DNA of 64,000 nt from Gemmatimonadota bacterium (lineage in GTDB: Bacteria; Gemmatimonadota; Gemmatimonadetes; Gemmatimonadales; Gemmatimonadaceae). Below are positions 14,638 through 23,150 of this stretch, piece by piece (the stretch's first letter is position 1; every line of letters begins with the position of its first letter). The stretch is taken from positions 1 through 64,000 of the forward strand of contig JACPPC010000003.1 of assembly GCA_016191225.1 (NCBI GenBank), given 5' to 3'. Made by a program: the position numbers and the translations under genes. Under the pieces are notes generated by a model. That model was not told where the DNA came from. It saw only the letters and a program-made list of their open reading frames with translations, and ran no database searches.

Positions 14638-16983
14638 ATGAGTCCGGTCGACCGCAGGACGTTCCTGAAGGGAATCGCCACCATCTCGGCGGCGACCGCC
14701 GGCTCGGCGGTGGCTCCGGCCCTCGGCCTGCCCGTGGCCGGGGACCTCGTTGCCGCCGCCGAGCCCGCACCCTCCTGGAAGCGGACGCCCTGTCGCATGT
14801 GCGGCGTCGGCTGCGGTCTCCTGGTGGGAATCGAGAATGGCCGCGCCGTGGCCGTGCGGGGCGATCCCGATTCGCCGGTGAGCAAGGGGCTCGCCTGCGC
14901 CAAGGGCTACTATGCCGTGCAGGCCCTCTATGCCCGCGACCGGATCACCCGCGCGATGGTCCGCACCAATGGCACGCTCGCCCCGGTGCCGGTGGCCGCC
15001 GCCCTCGACCTCGTGGCCCGCCGCCTGCGCGAGACGGTGGAGCGGCACGGCAAGGACAGCGTCGCGCTGTACGGCTCGGCGCAGTGGACCGTCCCCGATG
15101 CCTACGTCGCCTCGAAGCTCTTCAAGGGTGCCCTCGGCACCAACAACGTCGAGAGCAGCTCGCGCCTCTACGCCGCGAGCGCCATGGCCGGCCTGCAGGG
15201 GACCTTCGGCCTCGACGGCGCGATCGGCTGCTACGAGGACATCGAGCACGCCGACGTCTTCGTGCTCTGGGACGAAAACCTCGCCGAGACCGAGCCCGTG
15301 CTCTTCTCGCGCATGCTCGACCGGCGGCGGCGCGACCCCGCCGTGCGCATCGTCGACCTCGCCACGCGCACCACCCGCACCAGCTACGCCGCCGACGCCT
15401 CGCTGCTCCTCGCGCCGCACTCGGCGTCGGCGGTCGCGAACGCGATCTGCAACGAGCTGGTCGAGCGGCGGTGGGTGCGCCGCGAGTTCGTCGACCGGCA
15501 CGTGGCCTTCAAGCGGGGCCCGGAAGGGATCGGTCACGGGCTGGCGAGCGACGCCCTCGTGCCCGACGACGCCTCCAGCGCCACGTGGGACCAGTACGTG
15601 AAGTTTCTCGGCGACTACTCGCCGGAGCATGCGGCGCGCGTCTCGGGACTCGCCGCCGATCGCATTCGCTGGCTGGCGTCGCTCTATGGCGATCCGCAGC
15701 GCCGCGTCATGTCCGTCTGGGGCGGCAACGCCAACCGCCACTCGCGCGGGACCTGGCTCAACAACCTGCTCTACAACATCCACCTGCTCGTGGGGAAGGT
15801 CGCCTCGCCCGGCAACAGCCCGTTCTGCACCACCGGGCAGCCGGGGGGGGGCAGCGCCGTGCACGACGCCGGCACCCTCTCCCACACGCTCCCCCGCGGC
15901 GTGGTGACCGACGAGCGCGACCGGCGCCGCGCCGCCGGGATCTGGGGTGTGCCCGCCGACCGCATCGATCCCAGGCCCGCAGGCCACGCGCTCGCCATGT
16001 ATCGCGCCCTCGAGCGCGGCGACATCCGCTTTCTCTGGATCCAGGCCACCAACCCGATGGTCAGCCTGCCCAACGTGGATCGCTACCGCGGCGCCGCGGG
16101 CCGCGACGACCGGTTCATCGTCGTCTCGGAGGCGTACCCCACCGCCACCACCGACGTCGCCGACGTGGTGCTGCCGGCGGCCCTCTGGTTCGAGCGCGAG
16201 GGGGTCTTCGCGAGCATGGAGCGTCGCCTGCAGCACTTCGAGCGCATGACCGCGCCCCCCGGCGACGCGATGGGCGACGCCTGGCAGATGATCGAGGTCG
16301 CCCGCCGGCTCGGGCACGCGTCGCTCTTCCCGTGGGACCGTCGCGACCACGCCGCGAAGGCCTGGGAGGAGTACTCCCGCTTCCACGACGACGCCGGCAG
16401 CGCGCTCCCGGCGCTCGCCGCCCTGCAGGCGAAGCCCGGCCTGCAATGGCCGTTCACCGGCGCGCGCGAGACCCGCTGGCGCTACAACACGGCGCACGAC
16501 CCCCGCGCCGACCGTGCCCGCGGCGACTTCGACTTCTACGGGCACGCCGACGGCCGCGCCTGGGTCTGGCTCCGCCCGCACGACGCCCCCGCCGAGGCGC
16601 CCGATCGCGCCTATCCCCTCTGGCTCGTCTCGGGCGCGGTGCTCGAGCACTCCGGCGCGGGAGCGCTCACGCAGCGCATCCCCACGCTCCATCGGGCGGT
16701 CCCGCGCGCGTACGTGGAGGTCAACCGCGACGACGCCGCGCGGCTCGGCATTCGCGACGGCGAGCGGGTGCTCGTGCGGAGCCGCCGCGGTGCCCTCGAG
16801 CTCGATGCCCGCATCGACTACCGCTCCCAGCCCCCGGCCGGCCAGCTCTTCATTCCCTCGTTCGACGAGTCCATGCCGGTCAACCGGCTGATGCTCGACG
16901 CGAGCTGCCCCGTGTCGGGACAGCCGGCCACGAGCACCTGCGCCGTGCGCCTCGAGCGGCTGGGTGCGGGCGGCGGCGCATGA
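14638..16983 (+). CDS. Tat-exported NapA-like molybdopterin oxidoreductase lacking the Mo-ligand Cys
   Basis: A 781-residue protein with a twin-arginine signal (VDRRTFLKG). The [4Fe-4S] site is C52-x2-C55-x3-C59...C87. The whole chain aligns by eye with periplasmic nitrate reductase NapA (GCYEDIEHAD, GTWLNNLLYNIHLL, TGQPGGGSAV, then a C-terminal molybdopterin dinucleotide domain with VLEHSGAGALTQRIP). NapA has a Cys in RxCMASA that binds Mo. Here the same place reads RLYAASA, so the ligand is Tyr178 or absent. An extra Cys397 replaces the usual Ser in PFSLTGQP. Substrate is therefore uncertain; ordinary nitrate reduction is doubtful. It overlaps the next gene by ATGA. ATG 14638 is chosen because it gives the Tat signal. 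Confidence 0.88.
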   Translation: MSPVDRRTFLKGIATISAATAGSAVAPALGLPVAGDLVAAAEPAPSWKRTPCRMCGVGCGLLVGIENGRAVAVRGDPDSPVSKGLACAKGYYAVQALYARDRITRAMVRTNGTLAPVPVAAALDLVARRLRETVERHGKDSVALYGSAQWTVPDAYVASKLFKGALGTNNVESSSRLYAASAMAGLQGTFGLDGAIGCYEDIEHADVFVLWDENLAETEPVLFSRMLDRRRRDPAVRIVDLATRTTRTSYAADASLLLAPHSASAVANAICNELVERRWVRREFVDRHVAFKRGPEGIGHGLASDALVPDDASSATWDQYVKFLGDYSPEHAARVSGLAADRIRWLASLYGDPQRRVMSVWGGNANRHSRGTWLNNLLYNIHLLVGKVASPGNSPFCTTGQPGGGSAVHDAGTLSHTLPRGVVTDERDRRRAAGIWGVPADRIDPRPAGHALAMYRALERGDIRFLWIQATNPMVSLPNVDRYRGAAGRDDRFIVVSEAYPTATTDVADVVLPAALWFEREGVFASMERRLQHFERMTAPPGDAMGDAWQMIEVARRLGHASLFPWDRRDHAAKAWEEYSRFHDDAGSALPALAALQAKPGLQWPFTGARETRWRYNTAHDPRADRARGDFDFYGHADGRAWVWLRPHDAPAEAPDRAYPLWLVSGAVLEHSGAGALTQRIPTLHRAVPRAYVEVNRDDAARLGIRDGERVLVRSRRGALELDARIDYRSQPPAGQLFIPSFDESMPVNRLMLDASCPVSGQPATSTCAVRLERLGAGGGA

Positions 16984-17813
16984 CGGCCGCTCCCCGCGGG
17001 CGCTCCGCCCTGCCGATGCGCCTCTTCCTCGCCGCCTCGGCGGTGGTGGCGACCGCGGCGCTCGTCGTCGGTGGCCGTCGGGTGGCCTCCGGCCGCGCGG
17101 CCGCCGCGCGCGCGCTGGCCGACCGGCTGCCCGTGGCCGTGGTCGTGGCCGAGCCCCCCGCCGAGCCGATCGCCGCCGAGGCGCAGGTGTTCCGCACCCG
17201 GGCGGCCGCGCTCGCGATCGAGCCGTCCACGGAGCGGCGGCGGCCGGCGCATCCGCGATCCCTCGCGACCTGGCGCTCGCTGCGCGCCTATCCCGGGGCG
17301 CCGCCGCGCGTGCCGCACGGGCTCACCCCGGCCGAGTTCCGCACCGGCGGCTGCAAGACCTGTCACGAGCGCGGCGGCTTCTCCGAGCGCTTCGGCGCCT
17401 ACGTGCCCCTCACGCCGCATCCGCAGATGGGGGCCTGCCTGCAGTGCCACGTCGGCAACGCCACGCTGATGGCGATCGCGCTCCCCAGCACCGAGCCGAG
17501 CGCGCGCTGCCGCCAGTGCCACGCCCCGGGCGCCATGAAGTGGCGCGACTCGTCGCTCGCCTGGGCGCCGATGGCGTGGCCGAAGCTGGCGCCGGTCACC
17601 AGCGGGCGCACGCCGCCGCCCATCCCCCACCGGCTGCAGATGCGCGAGAACTGCCTCTCCTGCCACTCCGGCCCGTCCGGTGTCATGGAAATCCAGACCA
17701 GGCACCCCGAACGCGCCAACTGCCGGCAGTGCCATGTGCCTTCGACCGGCGACGTCGCGCCCTTCGTTCGCGTCGCACAGGGTGGCGGCCTCCGTCCCGG
17801 GTTCGCGCCATGA
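16980..17813 (+). CDS. Five-heme NapB-like cytochrome c
   Basis: A 277-residue exported or N-terminally anchored protein (hydrophobic LFLAASAVVATAALVV near residues 15-30). Five CxxCH motifs: CKTCH, CLQCH, CRQCH, CLSCH and CRQCH. The pattern PHGLTPAEFRTGGCKTCH, the PLTPHP motif and RENCLSCH...ANCRQCHVP resembles NapB, the diheme partner of NapA, extended by three hemes. It probably receives or delivers electrons for the molybdoenzyme, whose gene it overlaps by 4 bp. The following gene also overlaps. Confidence 0.85.
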   Translation: MTAAPRGRSALPMRLFLAASAVVATAALVVGGRRVASGRAAAARALADRLPVAVVVAEPPAEPIAAEAQVFRTRAAALAIEPSTERRRPAHPRSLATWRSLRAYPGAPPRVPHGLTPAEFRTGGCKTCHERGGFSERFGAYVPLTPHPQMGACLQCHVGNATLMAIALPSTEPSARCRQCHAPGAMKWRDSSLAWAPMAWPKLAPVTSGRTPPPIPHRLQMRENCLSCHSGPSGVMEIQTRHPERANCRQCHVPSTGDVAPFVRVAQGGGLRPGFAP

Positions 17814-18565
17814 CCGGGCGATCGCTGCGTCTCGGCGCCGCCGGCCTCGCCGCCGCGTTCCTGGCCCTCGGCTGCGGCCAGCGCGGTGGCGCGCCGGCGC
17901 GTGAGCGCGATGGGGGCGAGCGCGTGCACAACATTCCGTCGTCGGGGGCGGCGATCGCGCACGTCGACTCCGAGCAGGCGGCGCGCAACGCGACCCGCGA
18001 GCCGGGCGCGCTCGAGACCGTCACCGCGGGACCGGTCGCCCCGTGGAAGGGGCCCGGTGGCAAGCCGTTCGAGGTCGCCCTCCGCACCGCCGACCCGACC
18101 ACCGCCCTCGCCCGCAAGTTCGGCACGATCACCCTGCAGACGTCGGCCCGGGCGCGCGCCCCCGACCTCGGGCAGTATCCCTGCACCTCGTGCCACCTCG
18201 GCCGAAAGATCACCCTCGCCGAGAAGCGCATTCCCGACGCCCACCAGAACATCAAGCCGCAGCACCCCAGGCAGACGGGAGGTGCCTGCAAGACCTGCCA
18301 CGCGCCCGACAACGTCGAGCTGCTCGCGCTCCAGAGCGGCGAGCGGGCGACCCTCGACCACACCTACCGCGTGTGCGCCCAGTGCCACTTCGCGCAGGCC
18401 AACGCCTGGGCCGGCGGCGGCCACGGCAAGCGGCTCGACGGCTGGCAGGGGCGCCGCGTGCTGATGGGCTGCGCCGACTGTCACGACCCGCACAAGCCCG
18501 CGCTCGAGCGGCGCATCCCCTTCCGCGCGCCGGTACTGGCGCGACCGAGAGCCGACGACCCATGA
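17810..18565 (+). CDS. Tetraheme cytochrome c lipoprotein
   Basis: A 251-residue protein with a lipobox (LALGC) after a short signal. Four CxxCH motifs: CTSCH, CKTCH, CAQCH and CADCH. The first ~100 mature residues carry no heme and are Ala/Gly/Arg-rich, a likely spacer from the membrane. Both ends overlap neighbours by ATGA. A role as an electron shuttle subunit of the Mo/Fe-S/NrfD complex is inferred from the operon. Confidence 0.82.
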   Translation: MTGRSLRLGAAGLAAAFLALGCGQRGGAPARERDGGERVHNIPSSGAAIAHVDSEQAARNATREPGALETVTAGPVAPWKGPGGKPFEVALRTADPTTALARKFGTITLQTSARARAPDLGQYPCTSCHLGRKITLAEKRIPDAHQNIKPQHPRQTGGACKTCHAPDNVELLALQSGERATLDHTYRVCAQCHFAQANAWAGGGHGKRLDGWQGRRVLMGCADCHDPHKPALERRIPFRAPVLARPRADDP

Positions 18566-19539
18566 GCGACGCCCGCCTGACGGACCCTGCCGTGGATGCC
18601 GCCGACGCCACGCTCCTGCAGAAGCGCGTCGACCGGCGGCGTGCCCTCGGGATCCTGCTCGGCGGCGCGGCCGTCGCCACGCAGGCGGCGGCGGCCTGCT
18701 CGCCCGTCGCGCCCCTCTCCGACGAGGAGCGCGAGGTCAAGCTCCTCGCCTGGCGCGAGTACATCAAGGGGAACTACCGCTTCATGACCGAGGCCGAGCG
18801 CGCCGAGACCATCGCCCGGCTCGAGCGCATCGCCAAGGTCAAGCGCGGCGTCGACGTCCGCATCCAGTCCACCGGCGCCCAGCCGGGGGTGGAGTTCGGC
18901 TACGCCTTCAACATCTCCAAGTGCAAGGGCTTCCGCAGCTGCGTCCAGGCCTGCATCAACGAGAACAACCTCGACCGGCGCGCGGCCACCCAGTACATCC
19001 GCATCTTCGAGATGGAGAACGGCGTCGTGGACCTCGAGGAGGCCGACGCGACCTTCCAGCACGAGGTGCCCGCCGAGGGGCACTTCTACATGGGCACGCA
19101 GTGCTTCCAGTGCGCCAACCCGCCATGCGTCAAGGTCTGCCCCGTTGGCGCCACCTGGCAGGAGCCCGACGGCATCACCGTGATCGACTACGACTGGTGC
19201 ATCGGCTGCCGCTACTGCATGGCGGCCTGCCCGTACTGGGCCCGGCGCTTCAACTGGAGCGAGCCCGAGGTGCCGGTCGACCAGCTGAACCCGAACCAGC
19301 ATTACCTCGGCAACCGCGCCCGCAAGACCGGCGTGGTGGAGAAGTGCACCTTCTGCATTCACCGCACGCGGCAGGGCCGGCTCCCGGCGTGCGCCGAGGC
19401 GTGCCCGACCGGGGCGCGCGTGTTCGGCAACCTGCTCGACCCCGACTCGGAGATCCGCTGGGTGCTGGCGAACAAGAAGGTCTTCCGGCTCAAGGAAGAC
19501 CTGAATACCGAGCCGCGTTTCTGGTACTTCACCGACTGA
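18562..19539 (+). CDS. Tat-exported 4Fe-4S dicluster (DmsB/NrfC-like) subunit
   Basis: A 325-residue iron-sulfur protein with a twin-arginine signal (VDRRRALGILLGG) and a Cys at 46 that may be a lipid site. Four cluster sites are visible. Site 1 reads C121-KGF-RS-C127-VQA-C131: the usual second Cys is Phe124, so it has only three Cys and may hold a [3Fe-4S] or altered cluster. Sites 2-4 (CFQCANPPCVKVCP, CIGCRYCMAACP, CTFC...CAEACP) look complete. The family carries electrons between a catalytic molybdo-subunit and an NrfD-type membrane subunit. Both neighbours fit this. Confidence 0.9.
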   Translation: MSDARLTDPAVDAADATLLQKRVDRRRALGILLGGAAVATQAAAACSPVAPLSDEEREVKLLAWREYIKGNYRFMTEAERAETIARLERIAKVKRGVDVRIQSTGAQPGVEFGYAFNISKCKGFRSCVQACINENNLDRRAATQYIRIFEMENGVVDLEEADATFQHEVPAEGHFYMGTQCFQCANPPCVKVCPVGATWQEPDGITVIDYDWCIGCRYCMAACPYWARRFNWSEPEVPVDQLNPNQHYLGNRARKTGVVEKCTFCIHRTRQGRLPACAEACPTGARVFGNLLDPDSEIRWVLANKKVFRLKEDLNTEPRFWYFTD

Positions 19540-19546
19540 GGCCAAC

Positions 19547-20836
19547 GTGCACTTGTGGGCATTCGGGTTGAGCGCGCTGCGGTCGGCCACCACCGGGGGC
19601 CGGCGCTACCATGTGTGGATGGGCACCCTCACGCTCATCATGCTCGTTGGCGCGTACGCCTACTCGCTGCAGCTCCGCCATGGCCTCGGCGTCACCGGCC
19701 TGAGCGACCACGTGAGCTGGGGACTGTACATCTCCAACTTCACCTTCCTCGTCGGCCTCGCCGCGGCCGCGATGATGCTCGTCCTCCCCGCGTACATCCT
19801 GCACGACGTGGATTTCAGCCGTGCCGTGCTCATGGCCGAGGCGGTGGCCGTCTCGGCGCTCGTGATGTGCCTCTCGTTCGTGGTCGTGGACATCGGCAAC
19901 CCGCTCGGCGGCTGGCACCTCCTGCCCGGCATCGGCTACCTGAACTGGCCGCGGTCGCTCCTCGCCTGGGACGTGCTCGTGCTGAACGGCTACCTGGCGA
20001 TCAACCTCGCCATCCCGTTCTACATCCTCTACAGCCGCTACTGCGGCCGCGCCCCCGACAAGCGCAAGTACCTCCCCTGGATGTACCTCGCGGTGATGTG
20101 GGCGGTGAGCATCCACCTCGTCACGGCCTTCCTCCTCGCCGGCCTCCCCGCGCGGCCGTTCTGGAACACTGCGCTCCTCGGCCCCCGCTTCCTCGCCTCG
20201 GCCTTCACCGCCGGCCCCGCCTTCGTCATCCTCCTCCTCTCGTTCATCAAGCGGGAGACGAGCTACCCGATCGCCGAGGGCGCCTTCACCAAGCTGGCGC
20301 TGATCACCACCGTCGCGGCGCAGATCAACTTCGTCATGCTCGGCTCGGAACTGTTCTACAAGTTCTACTCGCCCACGCTCCACGGCATCAACGCCCGGTA
20401 CCTCTTCTTCGGCGTCCACGGCCACCACGCGCTCGTGCCGTGGATCTGGACCGCGATCGGGCTCGGCGCCGCCGCGACGCTGGCGCTCATGATCCACCCC
20501 ATCCGGCGCAACCCGCGCTACCTGGCGATCGCCTGCGCCGCCCTGTTCGTCGGCATCTGGGTGGAGAAGGGGATCGGCCTCGTCGTGCCGGGCTTCGTCC
20601 CGTCACCGCTCGGCGAGCTCGTCGAGTACACCCCGAGCCTCGTGGAGCTGGGTGTCACCGCCGGCATCTGGGCGCTCGGCATGTTCGTCCTGACCGTGCT
20701 GGTCCGTGTGGCACTCCCGATCGAGCTCGGCCAGGTGCGCAGTCCGTACCTGGACGACACCCCCGCCGCGCCGATCGTGCGCCCGCGCAGTTCCCGCGTG
20801 GCCGCCCGCGACACCGGGCCGGTGCGCACCCGCTGA
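19547..20836 (+). CDS. NrfD/PsrC-type integral membrane quinone-interacting subunit
   Basis: A 429-residue protein with about ten hydrophobic segments. GTG 19547 is 7 bp after the Fe-S gene. Features of the NrfD family include an N-terminal helix pair, DHVSWGLYISNFTFLVGLAAAA and a repeated eight-helix core, followed by an Arg/Pro-rich tail. NrfD proteins oxidise or reduce menaquinone on the outer side of the membrane and pass electrons to the Fe-S partner. Together with genes 14638-18565 it predicts a quinone-linked molybdenum complex. Confidence 0.9.
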   Translation: MHLWAFGLSALRSATTGGRRYHVWMGTLTLIMLVGAYAYSLQLRHGLGVTGLSDHVSWGLYISNFTFLVGLAAAAMMLVLPAYILHDVDFSRAVLMAEAVAVSALVMCLSFVVVDIGNPLGGWHLLPGIGYLNWPRSLLAWDVLVLNGYLAINLAIPFYILYSRYCGRAPDKRKYLPWMYLAVMWAVSIHLVTAFLLAGLPARPFWNTALLGPRFLASAFTAGPAFVILLLSFIKRETSYPIAEGAFTKLALITTVAAQINFVMLGSELFYKFYSPTLHGINARYLFFGVHGHHALVPWIWTAIGLGAAATLALMIHPIRRNPRYLAIACAALFVGIWVEKGIGLVVPGFVPSPLGELVEYTPSLVELGVTAGIWALGMFVLTVLVRVALPIELGQVRSPYLDDTPAAPIVRPRSSRVAARDTGPVRTR

Positions 20837-20885
20837 TGCGACCGCCGGCAACCGGCCGGCCGACTTTCCCCTTGAGGTGATGACC

Positions 20886-21821
20886 ATGTCCCGACATGCC
20901 CCGAACGACACCCGGTACTCGATCGCCGCCCTCGCCGCCGGGGCGGTGGGCGCGGCCGGCATTGCCGGCGCGCTCTTCCTGCTGGGCGCCCCCCTTCCCC
21001 TCGTGGCCGGCGTGGGGCTGGTGGCGGGCGTCTTCGTCGCCGCCGCCATCAAGTACACCGACCAGTGGGAGAAGGCGGTGCTGATGCGGCTCGGCAGCTA
21101 CCGCGGCCTGCGCGGCCCCGGCTACTTCGCCGTGGTGCCGATCATCGACCGCGTGGCCTACACCATCGACCAGCGCATCCGCACCACCGCCTTCGGCGCC
21201 GAGTCGTGCCTCACCCGCGACACCGTGCCGGTGAACGTCGACGCGATCGCCTTCTGGATCGTGCGCGACGCCGAGCGCGCCGCCCTCGAGGTGCAGGACT
21301 ACGACGAGGCCGTGATCCTCTCCGCCCAGACCGCCCTCCGCGACGCGATCGGCAAGCATGACCTCGCCGAGCTCATCCAGTCGCGGGTGGAGCTCGGCCA
21401 CGGGCTCAAGGAGGCGCTCGAGCAGAAGATGATGACCTGGGGAATCCAGGTGCAGTCGGTCGAGATCCGCGACGTCATCATCCCGGCGGCGCTCGAGGAC
21501 GCGATGTCGCGCCAGGCGCAGGCCGAGCGCGAGCGGCAGGCCCGCATCATCCTCGGCACGGCGGAGACCGAGATCGCCCACAAGTTCGTCGAGGCGGCGG
21601 CGGCGTACAAGAACCACCCCGAGGCGATGAACCTGCGGGCGATGAACATGCTCTACGAGAGCATCGTCAAGCGCGGCTCGCTGATGGTGGTCCCGTCGGG
21701 GCTGTCCGACTCGCTCAACGTGCCGTCGCTGATGGGGCTCGCGGGGGCCGCGAAGCTGGCGCCCCACGACGCCCTCGCCGCCGCCACGGTCGCACCGGTC
21801 AAGGCGGGCGCGGCGCAGTAG
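20886..21821 (+). CDS. Slipin/stomatin-like SPFH-domain membrane protein
   Basis: A 311-residue protein with two hydrophobic segments near the N terminus (residues ~15-55) and a complete SPFH/Band-7 domain (KYTDQWEKAVLMRLG, VPIIDRV, SCLTRDTVPVNVDA, ALRDAIGKHDLAELI, QVQSVEIRDVIIP). ATG 20886 is chosen because a GAGGTG lies 6 bp upstream; an ATG at 20880 directly abuts that motif. Family members scaffold membrane complexes and help quality control. It is 49 bp downstream of the NrfD gene and could organise that complex. Confidence 0.85.
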   Translation: MSRHAPNDTRYSIAALAAGAVGAAGIAGALFLLGAPLPLVAGVGLVAGVFVAAAIKYTDQWEKAVLMRLGSYRGLRGPGYFAVVPIIDRVAYTIDQRIRTTAFGAESCLTRDTVPVNVDAIAFWIVRDAERAALEVQDYDEAVILSAQTALRDAIGKHDLAELIQSRVELGHGLKEALEQKMMTWGIQVQSVEIRDVIIPAALEDAMSRQAQAERERQARIILGTAETEIAHKFVEAAAAYKNHPEAMNLRAMNMLYESIVKRGSLMVVPSGLSDSLNVPSLMGLAGAAKLAPHDALAAATVAPVKAGAAQ

Positions 21822-21831
21822 CGCCGCGCCC
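21806..21831. terminator. Bidirectional hairpin between convergent genes
   Basis: A perfect 11-bp stem (21806-21816 with 21821-21831) and 4-base loop agta cover the slipin stop codon and the short gap before the convergent zinc-ribbon gene. No T-run follows, so the call rests on stability and position. Confidence 0.5.
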
Positions 21832-21843
21832 GCACGGCGGGGC

Positions 21844-22566
21844 TCAGGCCTTCGGCTTCTTTGCCTGCCCCGCCGCCGCCTTGATGTCGGCGTCGTGGTC
21901 GGTGTACTCCGGCAGCGCCTTCGCCCGCTCGGCCTTCTCCGCGGCCACGAGCTTCTCGCGGAACTGCTGCGCCTTGGCGGCGCTGCCGCTCGCCTCGGCC
22001 GCACGCGCGGCGAGCACGTACCCCAGCAGGTGGTTCGGGCTCCTGGCCAGGATCGTGTCGGCCTCGGCGGCCGCCTTCTTCACGTCGCCGCCCACGAGGG
22101 CCACCAGCCCCATGTCGTAGCGACGGTGCGCGTTGAGCGGGGCGAGGGCCTCGATCGCCCCCATCGCCATCGGCGCGAAGAAGGCCGCGCTGTCCGCCCT
22201 CCCCTCGCCCCAGAGGCGCATCACCCGGTTGAACAGGCGATCGGCGCGCTCCTCCGGCGACATCGACCCGATGTCCATCGACTTGGCGCCCCCCAGGCCG
22301 CCAGCGGCGCCAAGGGGCATCGCCGTCGCCCCGTCGGGGGCCGCCACGGTCGCACCCGACCTGGCGTAGATCACCGCCGCGAGCGCGAGCACGGCGAGGG
22401 CGGGCACGCCCCAGCGAAGGGCGCCCCACATGCCGGGCGCTGCCGCCCCCGGCACGCTCCCCTCGACGGGGGCGGCACAGTTGTGGCAGAACTTGGCGTT
22501 GGGATTGAGCGGGGTGGCGCACTCGGAGCAGAATTTCGCGCTGGCGGGCGGAGTATTGGTGGTCAT
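21844..22566 (-). CDS. Zinc-ribbon membrane protein
   Basis: A 240-residue protein beginning with a double CxxC zinc ribbon (FCSECATPLNPNAKFCHNC, residues ~12-30), then a single membrane helix (about 50-66) and a helical, Ala-rich C-terminal part that looks TPR-like (repeat-length helices, LLGYVLAARAAEASG). Function unknown. It lies 53 bp upstream of ccmH in the same direction as the ccm genes but on their 3' side, so it may be read from the end of that operon. Confidence 0.8.
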   Translation of the reverse strand: MTTNTPPASAKFCSECATPLNPNAKFCHNCAAPVEGSVPGAAAPGMWGALRWGVPALAVLALAAVIYARSGATVAAPDGATAMPLGAAGGLGGAKSMDIGSMSPEERADRLFNRVMRLWGEGRADSAAFFAPMAMGAIEALAPLNAHRRYDMGLVALVGGDVKKAAAEADTILARSPNHLLGYVLAARAAEASGSAAKAQQFREKLVAAEKAERAKALPEYTDHDADIKAAAGQAKKPKA

Positions 22567-22619
22567 GGCTGGGTGAGTTGAGCGGCGGGCGGCGAGCGCG
22601 CCGCCACATGGGGAATGGG

Positions 22620-23150
22620 TCAGGGAGCGGGCGGGGACGGCGGCGGGGACGCCGCGGTTCCGGTCCAGCGCCGCACGAGCATGGCGACGAACGCCAGCCC
22701 GCCGATGACGAGGAGCACCGGGAAGGCGTACAGCAACTTGTTGAGGCCGGTCATCGACGGCTCGAGCAAAATCCACTCGCCGTACTTCGACACGAAGTAG
22801 GCACGCACCTGGTCCGGGCTCTCGCCCGCGCGCAGCCGGTCCTTGACCAGGGTGCGCATCTGCTGCGCGAGCTCCGAGGGCGACGCCTGGATCGACTCGC
22901 CCTGGCAGACCGGGCAGCGCAGGGTGCGCGCCACGGCGGCCGTCCGCTCGTCGAGCGCCGAGTCGGCGGCCGAGTTGGCGGCCGAGTTGGCGGCCGAGTT
23001 GCTGGTGCCGGCGGCGGTTGGAGCCGATGCGGGGGCGCTCGTGGCGGCCGGCGCAGTCCCTTGCGCCGCGCGGTCCTGTGCCCGCGCGGGGCCCGCCAGG
23101 CACAGCGCGGCGCCCAGCGCCGCCAGCGTGGCGATCGTGCGCCGGCTCAC
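22620..23150 (-). CDS. ccmH: Cytochrome c maturation protein CcmH
   Basis: A 176-residue periplasmic thioredox protein anchored by a C-terminal membrane helix (LLYAFPVLLVIGGLAFVAMLV). The LRCPVCQG motif supplies the Cys pair that keeps apocytochrome CxxCH thiols reduced. A signal peptide (ALGAALCLAGPARA) and an Ala/Ser/Asn-rich spacer, partly coded by a 12-bp repeat, precede it. GTG 23150 overlaps the ccmG stop (GTGA). No CcmI-type TPR extension is attached. Confidence 0.92.
   Translation of the reverse strand: MSRRTIATLAALGAALCLAGPARAQDRAAQGTAPAATSAPASAPTAAGTSNSAANSAANSAADSALDERTAAVARTLRCPVCQGESIQASPSELAQQMRTLVKDRLRAGESPDQVRAYFVSKYGEWILLEPSMTGLNKLLYAFPVLLVIGGLAFVAMLVRRWTGTAASPPPSPPAP
22957..23001. 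repeat. 12-bp tandem repeat inside ccmH
   Basis: About 3.75 copies of gccgagtyggcg in tandem. They encode a repeated Ser-Ala-Ala-Asn/Asp spacer in CcmH. Copy number is a multiple of three bases, so expansion or loss keeps the frame. Confidence 0.8.

Noticed and set aside
14638-21821. Classical periplasmic nitrate reductase (nap) operon
   Set aside because: Mo-ligand Cys missing, no napD or napF, five-heme instead of diheme NapB and an NrfD module; nap-like but not nap.
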